Assembly (NCBI RefSeq): GCF_030413175.1 | Contig: NZ_CP129212.1 | Coordinates: 1,302,001 to 1,366,000, forward strand | Reading direction: 5' to 3' | DNA length: 64,000 nucleotides | Source: Bradyrhizobium roseum | GTDB lineage: Bacteria > Pseudomonadota > Alphaproteobacteria > Rhizobiales > Xanthobacteraceae | Shown here: positions 1-10,598 of the stretch, piece by piece | Layout: each line of letters starts with the position of its first letter | Position numbering within the stretch: the first letter of the stretch is position 1 | The notes under the pieces: model-generated | Database searches by the model: none | What the model was told of the DNA's origin: nothing | Seen by the model: the letters and a program-made list of their open reading frames with translations, nothing else | Program-made: the position numbers and the translations under genes

Positions 1-982
1 CCGACTTGCCGATGATGATGATGAACAGCGTGGCGAGCAACGGCCACGGCTCGCGCAGCACGCTGGCCGGATCGAACAGCATGCCGACCGAGACGAAGAA
101 CAGCACGGCAAAGGCATCGCGCAACGGCAAGGTTTCCTGCGCCGCCCGCTGACTGAGCGCGCTTTCGCTGAGGATCATGCCCGCAAAGAATGCGCCGAGC
201 GCCAGCGAAACGCCGAACAGCTTTGCCGATCCGAACGCCACCGTCAGCGCGATGGCCAGCACGGCGAGGCGGAACAACTCCCGCGATCCGGTGTGGGCGA
301 TGTAGTGCAATATCCAGGGAATGACACGCCGCCCCACGACCAGCATGGTGCCGACAAAGACGGCGACCTTGGCGATGGTGAGCAGCAGCACGCCGCCGAC
401 GCCGAGACCAAGCCATGACGCGAGCGGGTCGGCGGCAACCGCATTGCCGTTTGCGCCGAGCATGCCGGCCAGCGCCGGCAGCAGCACCAGCGTCAGCACC
501 ATCGCGAGGTCTTCGACGATCAGCCAGCCGACCGCGATGCGACCCCGCTCGGTTTCCATCAGCCGGCGCTCCTGCATGGCGCGGAGCAGCACCACGGTGC
601 TGGCGACCGACAGCGCAAGCCCGAAGACGAGACCGGCGCCGACCGACCATCCCATCAACAGCGCGAGGCCGAGTCCCAGCAGGCTGGCGACGATGATCTG
701 GACGACGGCCCCCGGCAGCGCAATCGCGCGCACCGACAGCAGGTCATTCAACGAGAAGTGCAGTCCGACGCCGAACATCAGCAGGATGACGCCGATCTCG
801 GCCAGTTCGGTCGCCAGCGGCTGATCGGCAACAAAGCCCGGCGTAAAGGGTCCGACCGCCACGCCCGCCAGGAGATAGCCGACCAGCGGCGGGATCCGAA
901 AGCGCTGGGCGAGTGCTCCGAACACGAAGGCCAGTCCCAGGCCGGCGACGATGGTGGCGATGAGAGGCGTGTCGTGCGGCAT
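1..982 (-). CDS. CPA2-family cation:proton antiporter (Kef/YbaL-like), C-terminus beyond window edge
   Basis: Inner-membrane antiporter expected to exchange K+ or Na+ for H+. The visible ~327 residues begin MPHDTPLIATIVAGLGLAF and run through closely spaced hydrophobic segments. They include the CPA2-typical stretches PPLVGYLLAGVAVGP and GVILLMFGVGLHFS near the N-terminus and, further on, LGAFFAGMILSES. The start ATG (982-980) sits directly before the first membrane segment. The missing C-terminus would tell whether regulatory RCK/TrkA domains are present, so Kef-type versus YbaL-type cannot be settled. The family assignment is secure; the transported ion is not. Confidence 0.85.
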   Translation of the reverse strand, partial: MPHDTPLIATIVAGLGLAFVFGALAQRFRIPPLVGYLLAGVAVGPFTPGFVADQPLATELAEIGVILLMFGVGLHFSLNDLLSVRAIALPGAVVQIIVASLLGLGLALLMGWSVGAGLVFGLALSVASTVVLLRAMQERRLMETERGRIAVGWLIVEDLAMVLTLVLLPALAGMLGANGNAVAADPLASWLGLGVGGVLLLTIAKVAVFVGTMLVVGRRVIPWILHYIAHTGSRELFRLAVLAIALTVAFGSAKLFGVSLALGAFFAGMILSESALSQRAAQETLPLRDAFAVLFFVSVGMLFDPASVLREPWPLLATLFIIIIGKS

Positions 983-1063
983 TCCTGATTCCGTGTGGTT
1001 TCCATTCCACACAGTCTGCCATGGCGATGCCTGCACACCCTGCGACCAAGTGAGGCGCTTTCG

Positions 1064-1630
1064 TCAGGCCGCATCCAGCCTTTCGCGCTCGACGCGGATA
1101 TCCATCTCGCGGTCGACGTAGTTCCATTCCTCCGTCGCGCGCAGCATGCCGACCAGTTCCTCGAACGCCTCCGCCTGTGCGGGCTCGTATTCGAACCAGG
1201 TCAGGAAGTCGAAGGGTTCGCCGAGGTCGCGGCTGTGATAGAGCTGCCGCGCAATCGCGGGCAAATATTTCATGCTGGCGGCGATGTGCTGCGACTTGTC
1301 CTCAAAAATCTGCCGACGCTCTTCCTGCGTCAGCTCCCACCAGGCCGCCGATTTCTTGATCGGGATCAGCGCGGCGCAGGTCGCCTCGGGGCGGCCAAGC
1401 TTGGCCTGCACGGCAACGAGCTGGTCCTTCTCAGGGCGCTCGGTATAGCGGACATGGCTGGCGACGCCGGCCAGCCGCCAGGAAGTCAGCGCGGGCATGA
1501 TTGGCAGCGCGATCGAGGACGAGGAAACTGTCGACAGCGCCGGCGTCCGCACCAGCGTCGCGCCCTTGACCGGCACAAACCTCGTCACCCGCCAGGCCCC
1601 GCTCTGGCCGCCCCTGAAAATCGTAAACAT
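1064..1630 (-). CDS. Chlorite dismutase family protein (short, dimeric-type Cld)
   Basis: 188-residue haem-binding Cld-family protein of the short form found in Nitrobacter and relatives. The C-terminal half carries the family block WWELTQEERR ... SQHIAASMKYLPAIA ... LYHSRDLGEPFDFLTWFEY, in which the His of LYHS is the likely proximal haem ligand. I could not confirm the distal arginine needed for true chlorite dismutation, so activity on chlorite, peroxide or only haem binding stays open. I chose the ATG at 1630 (MFTIFRGGQSGAW), because short Cld proteins begin at this position; an in-frame start 36 nt upstream exists. Monocistronic, convergent with nothing, and separated from dnaG by a palindromic repeat. 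Confidence 0.75.
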   Translation of the reverse strand: MFTIFRGGQSGAWRVTRFVPVKGATLVRTPALSTVSSSSIALPIMPALTSWRLAGVASHVRYTERPEKDQLVAVQAKLGRPEATCAALIPIKKSAAWWELTQEERRQIFEDKSQHIAASMKYLPAIARQLYHSRDLGEPFDFLTWFEYEPAQAEAFEELVGMLRATEEWNYVDREMDIRVERERLDAA

Positions 1631-1701
1631 GGCGGGGATGGAAGCGCGGAACCGGACGGGATTCAAGTCCTACTGCCGTCATTCCGTCGGTCATTCCGTC
1701 C

Positions 1702-1801
1702 GTCATTCCGGGGCGTCCGCAGGACGAACCCGGAATTCAACGGGCCGCGTAGTGGCTGATAGTTGGATTCCGGGTTCGTGCGTCGCACGCCCCGGAATGA
1801 C
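1702..1801. repeat. Dispersed palindromic repeat, full copy
   Basis: Two arms of about 39 nt face each other: GTCATTCCGGGGCG...AACCCGGAATTCAA at the left and TTGGATTCCGGGTTCG...GCCCCGGAATGAC at the right, separated by a ~22-nt spacer. Each arm is itself partly self-complementary. A half copy lies at 24499-24539. The RNA would fold into a long hairpin between the Cld-family gene and dnaG. Confidence 0.8.
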
Positions 1802-1911
1802 CGAGGGCTGTGAATAGCGGCGAGAATCGCGATAAACATCGCTTTCGGGTCGAGCATCCCTATATCCATCATCGGTTGGCATCCGCCCCGACTCAGGCAC
1901 ACACTCAACCC

Positions 1912-3918
1912 ATGCGCTTCACGCCCCAATTCCTCGAAGAGCTTCGCGAGCGGCTTCCGGCCTCGGAAGTTGTGGGCCGCCGCGTCAAGCTGAAGAAGGC
2001 GGGGCGCGAGTACAAGGGGCTGTCGCCTTTCCAGCAGGAGAAGACGCCGTCCTTCTTTGTCAACGATGAGAAGCAGGCCTGGTTCGACTTCTCGTCCGGC
2101 CTGAACGGAAACATCTTCGATTTTGTCATGAAAACGGAGGGCGTGTCGTTCCCCGAAGCCGTCGAGCGGCTGGCTTCGATGGCCGGCATGGCGCTGCCGG
2201 TGGCCACCCCCGACGCCGCGCGGCATGAGCAGCGCCGCAAGACGCTGCATGACGTCATGGAACTGGCCGCCAAATTCTTTGCCGATACGCTGGCCTCGCG
2301 CAACGGCGCCAAGGCGCGCGGCTATCTCGGCGATCGCAGCATCACCCCGCAAACGCAGCTGCAGTTTCGCCTCGGCTATGCGCTGCCGGATCGGTTTGCA
2401 TTGAAAGAGCACCTCGGCGCGCAGGGCATTTCCACCGAGGACATGGTGGAGGCGGGGCTTTTGGTCGGCGGCGACGACATTCCCGTCCCCTATGATCGTT
2501 TCCGCGACCGCGTGATGTTTCCGATCACGGATGCGCGGGGCCGCGTCATCGCCTTCGGCGGCCGTGCGCTGGAGAAGGAGGTTCCGGCCAAATACCTGAA
2601 CTCGCCGGAAACGCCGCTGTTTCACAAGGGCGACAACCTCTACAACCTCGCGACCGCGCGGAGGGCCGCGCATGACGGCTCGCCGCTCATCGTGGTGGAA
2701 GGCTATGTCGACGTCATCGCCATGGTCACCGCGGGATTTGCCGGCGCGGTGGCGCCGCTCGGCACGGCGTTGACCGAAAACCAGCTCGCGCTGCTGTGGA
2801 AGATGGCGGACGAGCCGATCCTGTGTTTCGACGGCGACCGCGCCGGCCAGAAGGCGGCGTATCGCGCCGCGGATCTCGCGCTGCCCGCGCTGCTGCCGGG
2901 CAAGAGCCTGCGCTTTGCGCTGCTGCCCGAAGGGCAGGACCCTGATGATCTCGCGCGCTCCGGCGGCCGGGTTGCGATCGAGGAAGTGATCTCGGCCGCG
3001 CGGCCGCTGTCCGACATGCTGTGGTCGCGCGAGGTCGAGGGCGGCAGCTTTGCAACGCCCGAGCGGCGCGCGGCGCTGGAGGCGCGCATCAACGAACTCT
3101 CCAAGGGCATCCGCGACGAGGTGGTGCGCCGGCATTACCGCGATAATCTCGCCGATCGCCTGCAGCGCGCCTTTGCGCCCCAGGGCGGCGGCTACGGCCG
3201 GGGCAATTTCCGGGGCGGACGGAGCGAATCACCCCGCGCATTCACCCCGCGCGGACCGGCTGCGGCCGGCCGATTCGCCGCCCGGGGCGGCAGCCGCGGG
3301 CCGGGGGCGGGGGCAGCCCCGTCGATCGCGCCCGGTCCCTACCAGGCCGCCAGCCCTCAGCTCGCGACCAGCCCGATCATGCGCGGCCAGCGCAGCGCGA
3401 TGTCCCGCCGCGAGGCGTTGATCCTGCAATCTCTCATTAACCACCCATGGCTGTTGCACGATCATCTGGAGGAGGTGGCGATGCTGGAACTGGCCCATCC
3501 CGAAGCCACCAAGCTCCGCGCCGCCATAATTGCGGCCTTCGCCAACGACCATCACCATTCCCCGGATGTCGAGGAGCAGGCCGAGAAAATGCGGGCCGAT
3601 CTCGAGGCTCGCGGATTAACTGATATTCTTCAAAGGGTTGAGCGGGCGATTACGACCTCGGCGGTATGGGCCGCCAAGCCCGGCGCGGCGCGGGAAGACG
3701 TTTTGGCCACATGGCAGCAACTCGTTGTCTTGCATCAGAAAACACATGCCTTACTTAGGGAGAGGAAGGACGCCGAGCTGGCGCTGGGCGATGAGCCCAC
3801 CGAGGCCAACATGGCATGGCTGAAGGACGTCAGCGCCCGCCTGGAGTCGATCGACGGTACCGAAGCCCTGATCGAGGGGTTCGGCGAGCTTTCGGGCCGG
3901 TTCCGAAAGAGCGTCTGA
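1912..3918 (+). CDS. dnaG: DNA primase
   Basis: 668-residue DnaG, which makes RNA primers at the replication fork with DnaB. The N-terminal domain (1-100) keeps the primase fold. The TOPRIM catalytic domain follows, with VVEGYVDVI near residue 262 and CFDGDRAG near 304-311 carrying the metal-binding acidic residues. A Gly/Arg/Ala/Pro-rich linker at about 423-490 leads to the helicase-binding C-terminus. The zinc-binding Cys/His residues are all replaced (GLSPFQQEKTPSF ... WFDFSSGLNG). I start at the ATG opening MRFTPQFLEELRERLP, the usual N-terminus in these bacteria; upstream in-frame codons run back into the palindromic repeat. It is followed by rpoD, the macromolecular-synthesis order without rpsU. 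Confidence 0.97.
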   Translation: MRFTPQFLEELRERLPASEVVGRRVKLKKAGREYKGLSPFQQEKTPSFFVNDEKQAWFDFSSGLNGNIFDFVMKTEGVSFPEAVERLASMAGMALPVATPDAARHEQRRKTLHDVMELAAKFFADTLASRNGAKARGYLGDRSITPQTQLQFRLGYALPDRFALKEHLGAQGISTEDMVEAGLLVGGDDIPVPYDRFRDRVMFPITDARGRVIAFGGRALEKEVPAKYLNSPETPLFHKGDNLYNLATARRAAHDGSPLIVVEGYVDVIAMVTAGFAGAVAPLGTALTENQLALLWKMADEPILCFDGDRAGQKAAYRAADLALPALLPGKSLRFALLPEGQDPDDLARSGGRVAIEEVISAARPLSDMLWSREVEGGSFATPERRAALEARINELSKGIRDEVVRRHYRDNLADRLQRAFAPQGGGYGRGNFRGGRSESPRAFTPRGPAAAGRFAARGGSRGPGAGAAPSIAPGPYQAASPQLATSPIMRGQRSAMSRREALILQSLINHPWLLHDHLEEVAMLELAHPEATKLRAAIIAAFANDHHHSPDVEEQAEKMRADLEARGLTDILQRVERAITTSAVWAAKPGAAREDVLATWQQLVVLHQKTHALLRERKDAELALGDEPTEANMAWLKDVSARLESIDGTEALIEGFGELSGRFRKSV

Positions 3919-4308
3919 GGAAATAAATGATGCGGACGGCGGCGGCCGTGCCCGCAAAAAGACTCGCCAAATCCTTGGTTTGGCGGCAAAAACAGGGTTA
4001 AGCGAAGCTTAATAGTCCAGAGGTTACTTATAAGGCGCCTAAGGGCTATTGGCATAACACCGGCGATGGCGGGTTAATGGGGTGGCGACATCTGCGCCGC
4101 CCTTTGCGCGTCATGCGTATGCGAATATTCAAGGGGCACGAGCGTGATCGGGAAAAGCGGACTATCCGGTTTTCCGAATCGATCACACAGGCAAGGATCT
4201 GGCGGGTTGGCTTTTCAAACAAAAGACATCCGGCCAACGACTTCAGTAATTCAGGAGCGGATGGCGTCGCGCGCCATCCTGCACGAGCGCGTTTCGGGAG
4301 CTTGATGA
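3919..4308. other. dnaG-rpoD intergenic region
   Basis: 390 nt with no convincing gene. It holds a hairpin at 3965-3985 (CGCCAAA, 7-nt loop, TTTGGCG) without a T-tract, so it is an unlikely terminator on the plus strand. AT-rich stretches at about 4005-4040 could contain the rpoD promoter, but no clear -35/-10 pair was identified. A GGAG at 4297-4300 is the ribosome binding site of rpoD. Confidence 0.5.
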
Positions 4309-6429
<2,121 letters not shown>

Positions 6430-6432
6430 ACG

Positions 6433-7935
6433 ATGTCAAAGAAGAGGGATGTCCTTCATGACCTCAGCTTCGGCAATCAAATTGCCGAAGAAGAAAAGGA
6501 CACCCTCAAAGACTACTTTGTTCAGACTTCCTCATGGCAAAAAATTCTTCGCGGCGAGATCGACGTAATCTACGGGCCTAAAGGCGCCGGGAAGAGCGCG
6601 ATCTATGTCTTGATCCAAGACTATGTTGACTATCTATTTGATAAAAACGTTCTGCTCGTGTCCGCGGAACACATTCGCGGCGATCCGGCTTTCAAAAGTC
6701 TGACGCTCGACCCGCCAACAAGCGAGCGTGAATTTACCAATATTTGGAAGCTGTATTTTCTGACGCTGATAGCTAGAGCGTTAGATGACTACGGTATGAA
6801 GGGGGCGAGCATTGAGCAGTTGCGAACGGTGCTTTCCGAGAACGGCCTGCTGGCTTCGAAATCAACGACGCTTGGCGCGATATTGAAGCTGGTCCAAACG
6901 TATGTACGCAAATATTCGAACCCGTCCGCGGTCGAGGGCGGAGTTCAGGTATCGGCCGAGGGGATGCCGAAGTTCTCGGGGAAGCTCACTTTCGAGGATA
7001 CCACCCCTGAGAACGAGAAGAAGGGTTTCGTGTCTATCGACCAGCTCTTCAATTTGGCGAATCAGTCGCTTGACGGTGCGCGCCATAAGGTTTGGGTCCT
7101 GCTGGATCGCTTGGACGTGGCATTCGATGAATCCTCCGAGCTTGAAAAAAATGCATTGAGGGCGCTCTTCAGAGCATATCGAGACATTCGAAAGTACGAC
7201 CATGTAGTCGTTAAGGTGTTCCTGCGAACAGATATCTGGGAGCGGATTGCGGATAGAGGATTCCGCGAGGCCACTCATATCTCGCGCGACATTACGCTTA
7301 AATGGGATAAGAATTCCTTGCAAAATCTGATTGTTAGGCGCTTGCTGAGCAACCCGAAGGTGTTAGACTTCTATTCTGTAAAGCAAGAGCAGGTATTGGA
7401 AGACTATAATGCTCAGAGCGATTTTTTTTATCGAGTGTTTCCCGACCAAATAGAGCTTGGCGAGAAGCAATCAAATACTATGGACTGGATCATTAAGCGC
7501 AGCACCGACTCTCGTAATGATCCGGCGCCTCGTGAGATTATATATTTTTTGAATAAGGCGGTAGAGCATCAAATGGCTCGTTTGGAGCGTGGTGAAGAAG
7601 AGCCCGATGGGAATGCGCTGTTCGATCGGGCGGTGTTCAAAGAGGCGCTTCCAGAGTTGTCAGAATATCGAACAACTAAGATGTTGTATGCTGAGTACCC
7701 CGACGAAAAAAAGTACATTGAAAAAATGCGGGGTGAAAAATCGGAGCAAAGCGTGGTGACCCTCTCTAGTCTTTGGGCTGTGAACGAAGACGAGACGAAA
7801 CGGATAGCTCAAAAGCTCGTAGATATCGGCTTTTTCGAGCAACGAGGATCGCGTGAAAACCTTAGTTTTTGGGTGCCATTTATGTACCGTCCTTATTTAG
7901 GTTTGGTGCAAGGTAAAGCCGAAACTGACCAATAA
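6433..7935 (+). CDS. P-loop ATPase, probably Sll1717 family
   Basis: 500-residue predicted ATPase. Walker A is GPKGAGKS (residues 48-55) and Walker B VWVLLDRLD (about 219-227). The N-terminus LSFGNQIAEEE ... YFVQTSSWQKILRGEIDVIYGPKG matches my memory of the Sll1717-type P-loop ATPases, which turn up in accessory and defence-rich regions; the biochemical role is unknown. The C-terminus (about 430-490) looks like a winged-helix segment (SLWAVNEDETKRIAQKLVDIGFF). It begins 3 nt after the rpoD stop and has lower GC than its neighbours, which points to horizontal acquisition and to expression by read-through from rpoD. The family name is recalled, not searched. Confidence 0.75.
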   Translation: MSKKRDVLHDLSFGNQIAEEEKDTLKDYFVQTSSWQKILRGEIDVIYGPKGAGKSAIYVLIQDYVDYLFDKNVLLVSAEHIRGDPAFKSLTLDPPTSEREFTNIWKLYFLTLIARALDDYGMKGASIEQLRTVLSENGLLASKSTTLGAILKLVQTYVRKYSNPSAVEGGVQVSAEGMPKFSGKLTFEDTTPENEKKGFVSIDQLFNLANQSLDGARHKVWVLLDRLDVAFDESSELEKNALRALFRAYRDIRKYDHVVVKVFLRTDIWERIADRGFREATHISRDITLKWDKNSLQNLIVRRLLSNPKVLDFYSVKQEQVLEDYNAQSDFFYRVFPDQIELGEKQSNTMDWIIKRSTDSRNDPAPREIIYFLNKAVEHQMARLERGEEEPDGNALFDRAVFKEALPELSEYRTTKMLYAEYPDEKKYIEKMRGEKSEQSVVTLSSLWAVNEDETKRIAQKLVDIGFFEQRGSRENLSFWVPFMYRPYLGLVQGKAETDQ

Positions 7936-7981
7936 GAGATGCAGCCGCTCCTCGCGCATAGTGTAGGGGGCGATGACGCGG

Positions 7982-8070
7982 CTATTTGCTCCGGCGCACC
8001 AGGCCGATGCTGTTGATCGCCAGCGGCGCGGGGAGCGGTTGTTTCCGGCGCTCTGCCGGTCCTATTTTTT
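7982..8070 (-). pseudogene. Remnant of a small conserved gene (paralogue of the one at 10599-10835)
   Basis: In the minus frame this segment reads ...PLPAPLAINSIGLVRRSK-stop, resembling the C-terminus GRAPLAIKSLSRVGAKKK of the 78-residue protein at 10599-10835. At the DNA level, TTGATCGCCAGCGGCGCG is identical in both. No start or N-terminal half remains. Its position just upstream of the rpoD 3' remnant is part of the evidence for a segmental duplication here. The similarity is short, so confidence is moderate. Confidence 0.5.
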
Positions 8071-8082
8071 GACATAGCCACC

Positions 8083-8628
8083 GCCGATCGGCGCGGCGAT
8101 TCAGTCCAATCAGCGCGAAACCACTACGCGCGTGCTGGCCTCGCTCACCCTGCGCGAAGAACGCGTGCTCCGCATGCGCGTTGGAAAGCTTCAACGGGCG
8201 CATGCGCGATGAACTGCTCAACGAGACCCTGTTCTTCGATCTCGACGACGCTAGGGCAAAGACTGCGGTGTGGGTCGCAGACTACAACGGCGACCGCCCC
8301 CACTCATCGCTGAAATACCTCACCCCGGCGGCCTACGCTACCACATTCACCGCAACGGGCGATCGGCTGCGCAACCCCGACCAGCTCCGCCGATCGCCCG
8401 TTGCTCCACCTGCGCCAATCGGCGTACAAAACCCCGGGACTCTAATTGCCACCGGATGAAAGTTCAGTGGCAGGTCAGTATCGGCATGAATACGGATCAC
8501 ACGCTGGAAGAAGTCGGCCAGCAGTTCTACGTGACCAGCGTACGCATGCGCCAGATCGAGCGAAGGCGCTGTGCGAGCTGAAGCATCCGTCGCGGAGCCG
8601 GAAACTGCGGTCGTTCCTGGATAGCTGA
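8083..8628 (+). pseudogene. Degraded second copy of the rpoD 3' end, split by an IS3-family fragment
   Basis: Positions 8083-8173 match rpoD from about 6176 (GCGCGTGCTGGCCTCGCTCACC shared in pieces), and 8479-8628 match rpoD from about 6282 to the stop (ATCGGCATGAATACGGATCA onward). Substitutions and a lost base after CAGATCGAG break the frame, so no sigma fragment is made. The two pieces are separated by an IS3-family transposase fragment that replaces about 6 nt of the original. The copy ends CGGTCGTTCCTGGATAGCTGA and is followed by a good terminator that the intact rpoD now lacks. Confidence 0.85.
8180..8459 (+). mobile_element. IS3-family transposase fragment (integrase-core C-terminus)
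   Basis: About 93 codons encode the C-terminal end of an IS3-type OrfB: LESFNGRMRDELLNETLFF, then VWVADYNGDRPHSSLKYLTPAAYA. This is the stretch that holds the last catalytic Glu (ESFNGRMRDE). Everything upstream of ESFNGR is missing and no terminal inverted repeats are visible. It sits inside the rpoD 3' remnant, so it arrived after or together with that duplication. Non-functional alone. Confidence 0.85.
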
Positions 8629-8672
8629 TTCAAACTGTCGTCGCCGGTTTGGCCGGCAAATAAATTGATGCA

Positions 8673-8712
8673 TAAGCGGCGGGCGAAAGCTCGCCGCTTA
8701 TTTTTGTGTTTT
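8673..8712 (+). terminator. Rho-independent terminator after the rpoD 3' remnant
   Basis: A perfect 9-bp stem TAAGCGGCG / CGCCGCTTA with a 10-nt loop is followed by TTTTTGTGTTTT. Probably the original rpoD terminator, now about 2.2 kb from the functional gene. Confidence 0.8.
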
Positions 8713-8820
8713 GAAGGCGGGCGCTGCAAAAATTACTATCAAGCTCGATCTCAGTTCGATCGGACTTGACGCCCCACGATGACGACAAATTTGTGATGGT
8801 CACTTGACAACCTCGGCCAA

Positions 8821-8837
8821 TATAGATTGCATCTATA
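8821..8837. promoter_or_regulatory. Inverted repeat upstream of the cyclase-Nudix gene, possible operator
   Basis: TATAGAT-TGC-ATCTATA is a perfect 7-bp inverted repeat 25 nt before the start codon at 8862. It is AT-rich in a GC-rich genome and lies where RNA polymerase or a repressor would bind. A TTGACA at 8804-8809 is close by, but its spacing to TATAGA (11 nt) is too short for a standard promoter. Confidence 0.4.
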
Positions 8838-8861
8838 GATTGTATTTGGGGGAGGATTACC

Positions 8862-9929
8862 ATGAAATGGTCGACTGCAAATATTTTATTCGCCGATGTG
8901 AAAGGCTACAGCGCGCTCAAAGACACGCACATGAAGACATTCGCAGAAGTAATATTGCTTGCAATAGCGAAGCGACTATACGGCATTTCCATCAAGCACG
9001 CGAACACGTGGGGAGATGGGATAGTTATTGTGTGCGACAAGATCGAAGATGTGTGCGAGTCCGCGGTTCATTTGAAGGACCTTTTTCAAGGCTTCAATTG
9101 GAAGCGGCATGATCTGCCGAAACTCGATATTCGCATATCTATTCACCATGGAGAATATTTGGAAGGCGATGACGCCTTCACGGGAAGGCCTACGTTTTGC
9201 GGCCGTACCGTTGTTACTGCGGCGCGGATTGAACCGGTGACACCACCTGGCAAAATTTGGATGACCGTCCAAGCTGCAAATATGTTGAAGCAACATATGA
9301 ACGGAGAGGACAATCCCTACTTCGCAATCGACAGCGTCGGCGAAATTAAGCTTCCGAAGAAATACGGTTCAATTGAGATTTGCACTCTGCGCCGCTTCTC
9401 CGAACCTCCTTTATCGGATCAAGATCTGAAGGAGATCAGAGAGGCGGAACGCATGCGGTTAAAACTCGGCGGTGTTGTTGATCGTGACAGTGACATCCGC
9501 GAACTAGTCAGCGGAAATCAAATCGAATCGTACGGCATCGTGATCGGTGTAGTGGTTAATCGCAGGGAAGTTTTGTTGGTCAAAAGAAGGGATCGTAGCG
9601 AGGGGCTAGACTGGATGTTTCCGTCAGGCAAGAAATGGCCCAATCAAGACGAAATTTCCGTTATCGAAAAAGAGGTGCTTGAAGAGGCGGGGATCACTTG
9701 CGGTGTGATGCGGAAAATTGCTCAAGTCGAGGACCATCCAAAAACCCACTTCAGATGCAGCTACTTTCACTTGGAACCTGGGGAGAATACCACAATCGTG
9801 AACGGCGATACGCGGGAAAATGAGGAGGTTAAGTGGGTATCTATTCCTGAGGCATTAGCTAAGATTGGAAGTGATATTAATCCAGATGTTGCTAGATTCT
9901 TGACCAAGTTTGCGACCGATTCGGCCTGA
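8862..9929 (+). CDS. Class III nucleotidyl-cyclase-like domain fused to a Nudix hydrolase
   Basis: 355-residue two-domain protein. Residues 1-178 resemble a class III adenylate/guanylate cyclase homology domain: ILFADVKGYS (metal-binding D12), HANTWGDGIVI (second metal D52), and GRTVVTAARIEP in place of the usual VN-AAR motif. The transition-state Arg is kept (R122), but the Asn position is Val. Residues about 223-350 are a Nudix domain with box GKKWPNQDE...KEVLEEAGI; the metal-binding Glu271, Glu274 and Glu275 are present, although the canonical first Glu is Gln and the Arg is Lys. ATG 8862 has a strong GGGGGAGG site. The next gene is another Nudix enzyme 13 nt downstream, so the pair is an operon. 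The role is unknown: making, sensing or degrading a nucleotide signal are all possible. Confidence 0.75.
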   Translation: MKWSTANILFADVKGYSALKDTHMKTFAEVILLAIAKRLYGISIKHANTWGDGIVIVCDKIEDVCESAVHLKDLFQGFNWKRHDLPKLDIRISIHHGEYLEGDDAFTGRPTFCGRTVVTAARIEPVTPPGKIWMTVQAANMLKQHMNGEDNPYFAIDSVGEIKLPKKYGSIEICTLRRFSEPPLSDQDLKEIREAERMRLKLGGVVDRDSDIRELVSGNQIESYGIVIGVVVNRREVLLVKRRDRSEGLDWMFPSGKKWPNQDEISVIEKEVLEEAGITCGVMRKIAQVEDHPKTHFRCSYFHLEPGENTTIVNGDTRENEEVKWVSIPEALAKIGSDINPDVARFLTKFATDSA

Positions 9930-9942
9930 TTTGGAGCTCTGG

Positions 9943-10455
9943 ATGGTGCAACTATCGTTGTATCTACCTTCGGGGTCTGCGATAAACTCTGGATCAGAGA
10001 GGATCTCCCCGGTGCATAGGTTGTCACAAAACCGGCCTGAAGTGGCATTGGCCGTCGTAGTTCGGTCTGACGAGGGCTGCAAATCTGTATTGATGGTTCG
10101 ACGCGCAAATTCTGCTGAGAATTGCCCTCGTTGGGTATTTCCTGGTGGGAAAGTCGATGCTGGAGAAAGCGTGCGAGCAGCAGCAAAGCGCGAGCTTAAG
10201 GAAGAAACTGGAATTGAAGTCGCTCGCCCCGACATTCTTGGATCACGAATCCATCCGGTTTCAGGAATGCGCATTCACTACGTGAGCTTTCACTACAGGA
10301 AAGGATTCGCGCGTTTGTGCGAGCCAAGCAAGCTTGATCAGCTGAGTTGGGTTAGTGTTTCTGAAGTCGCGGGCTTCGCTGGGGATACGCTCTTTGCTCC
10401 AGTCGAATCTTTTCTGCAAGATAGCGCCAGCTCAGCTCAAGCGGAGCTGCTGTAA
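9943..10455 (+). CDS. Nudix hydrolase
   Basis: 170-residue Nudix protein with a fully canonical box: GGKVDAGESVRAAAKRELKEETGI-type spacing (G, E, REL, EE, G all present), near residue 70. It should cleave a nucleoside diphosphate linked to another group; the substrate is not readable from sequence. I use the ATG at 9943 with GGAG at 9933-9936. An in-frame TTG at 9910 would overlap the preceding gene by 20 nt. It follows the cyclase-Nudix fusion in the same orientation and is probably co-expressed with it. Confidence 0.8.
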   Translation: MVQLSLYLPSGSAINSGSERISPVHRLSQNRPEVALAVVVRSDEGCKSVLMVRRANSAENCPRWVFPGGKVDAGESVRAAAKRELKEETGIEVARPDILGSRIHPVSGMRIHYVSFHYRKGFARLCEPSKLDQLSWVSVSEVAGFAGDTLFAPVESFLQDSASSAQAELL

Positions 10456-10598
10456 GATTTTCAAGAGCCCTCGCCGCGTGCGAATGTCCTGACTTATTTT
10501 TCGTCGTTCGGAAGCATTATTGTTTGCTTAGCATTTTGGCTTCAAAGCGGAGATGAAGGTTTGCAGTTTTGCATTCGATAGATATTCAGATCAAAACC

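Noticed and set aside
8804..8826. TTGACA and TATAGA as a sigma-70 promoter for the cyclase-Nudix gene
   Set aside because: Spacing of 11 nt is too short; the second TATAGA gives 24 nt, too long.
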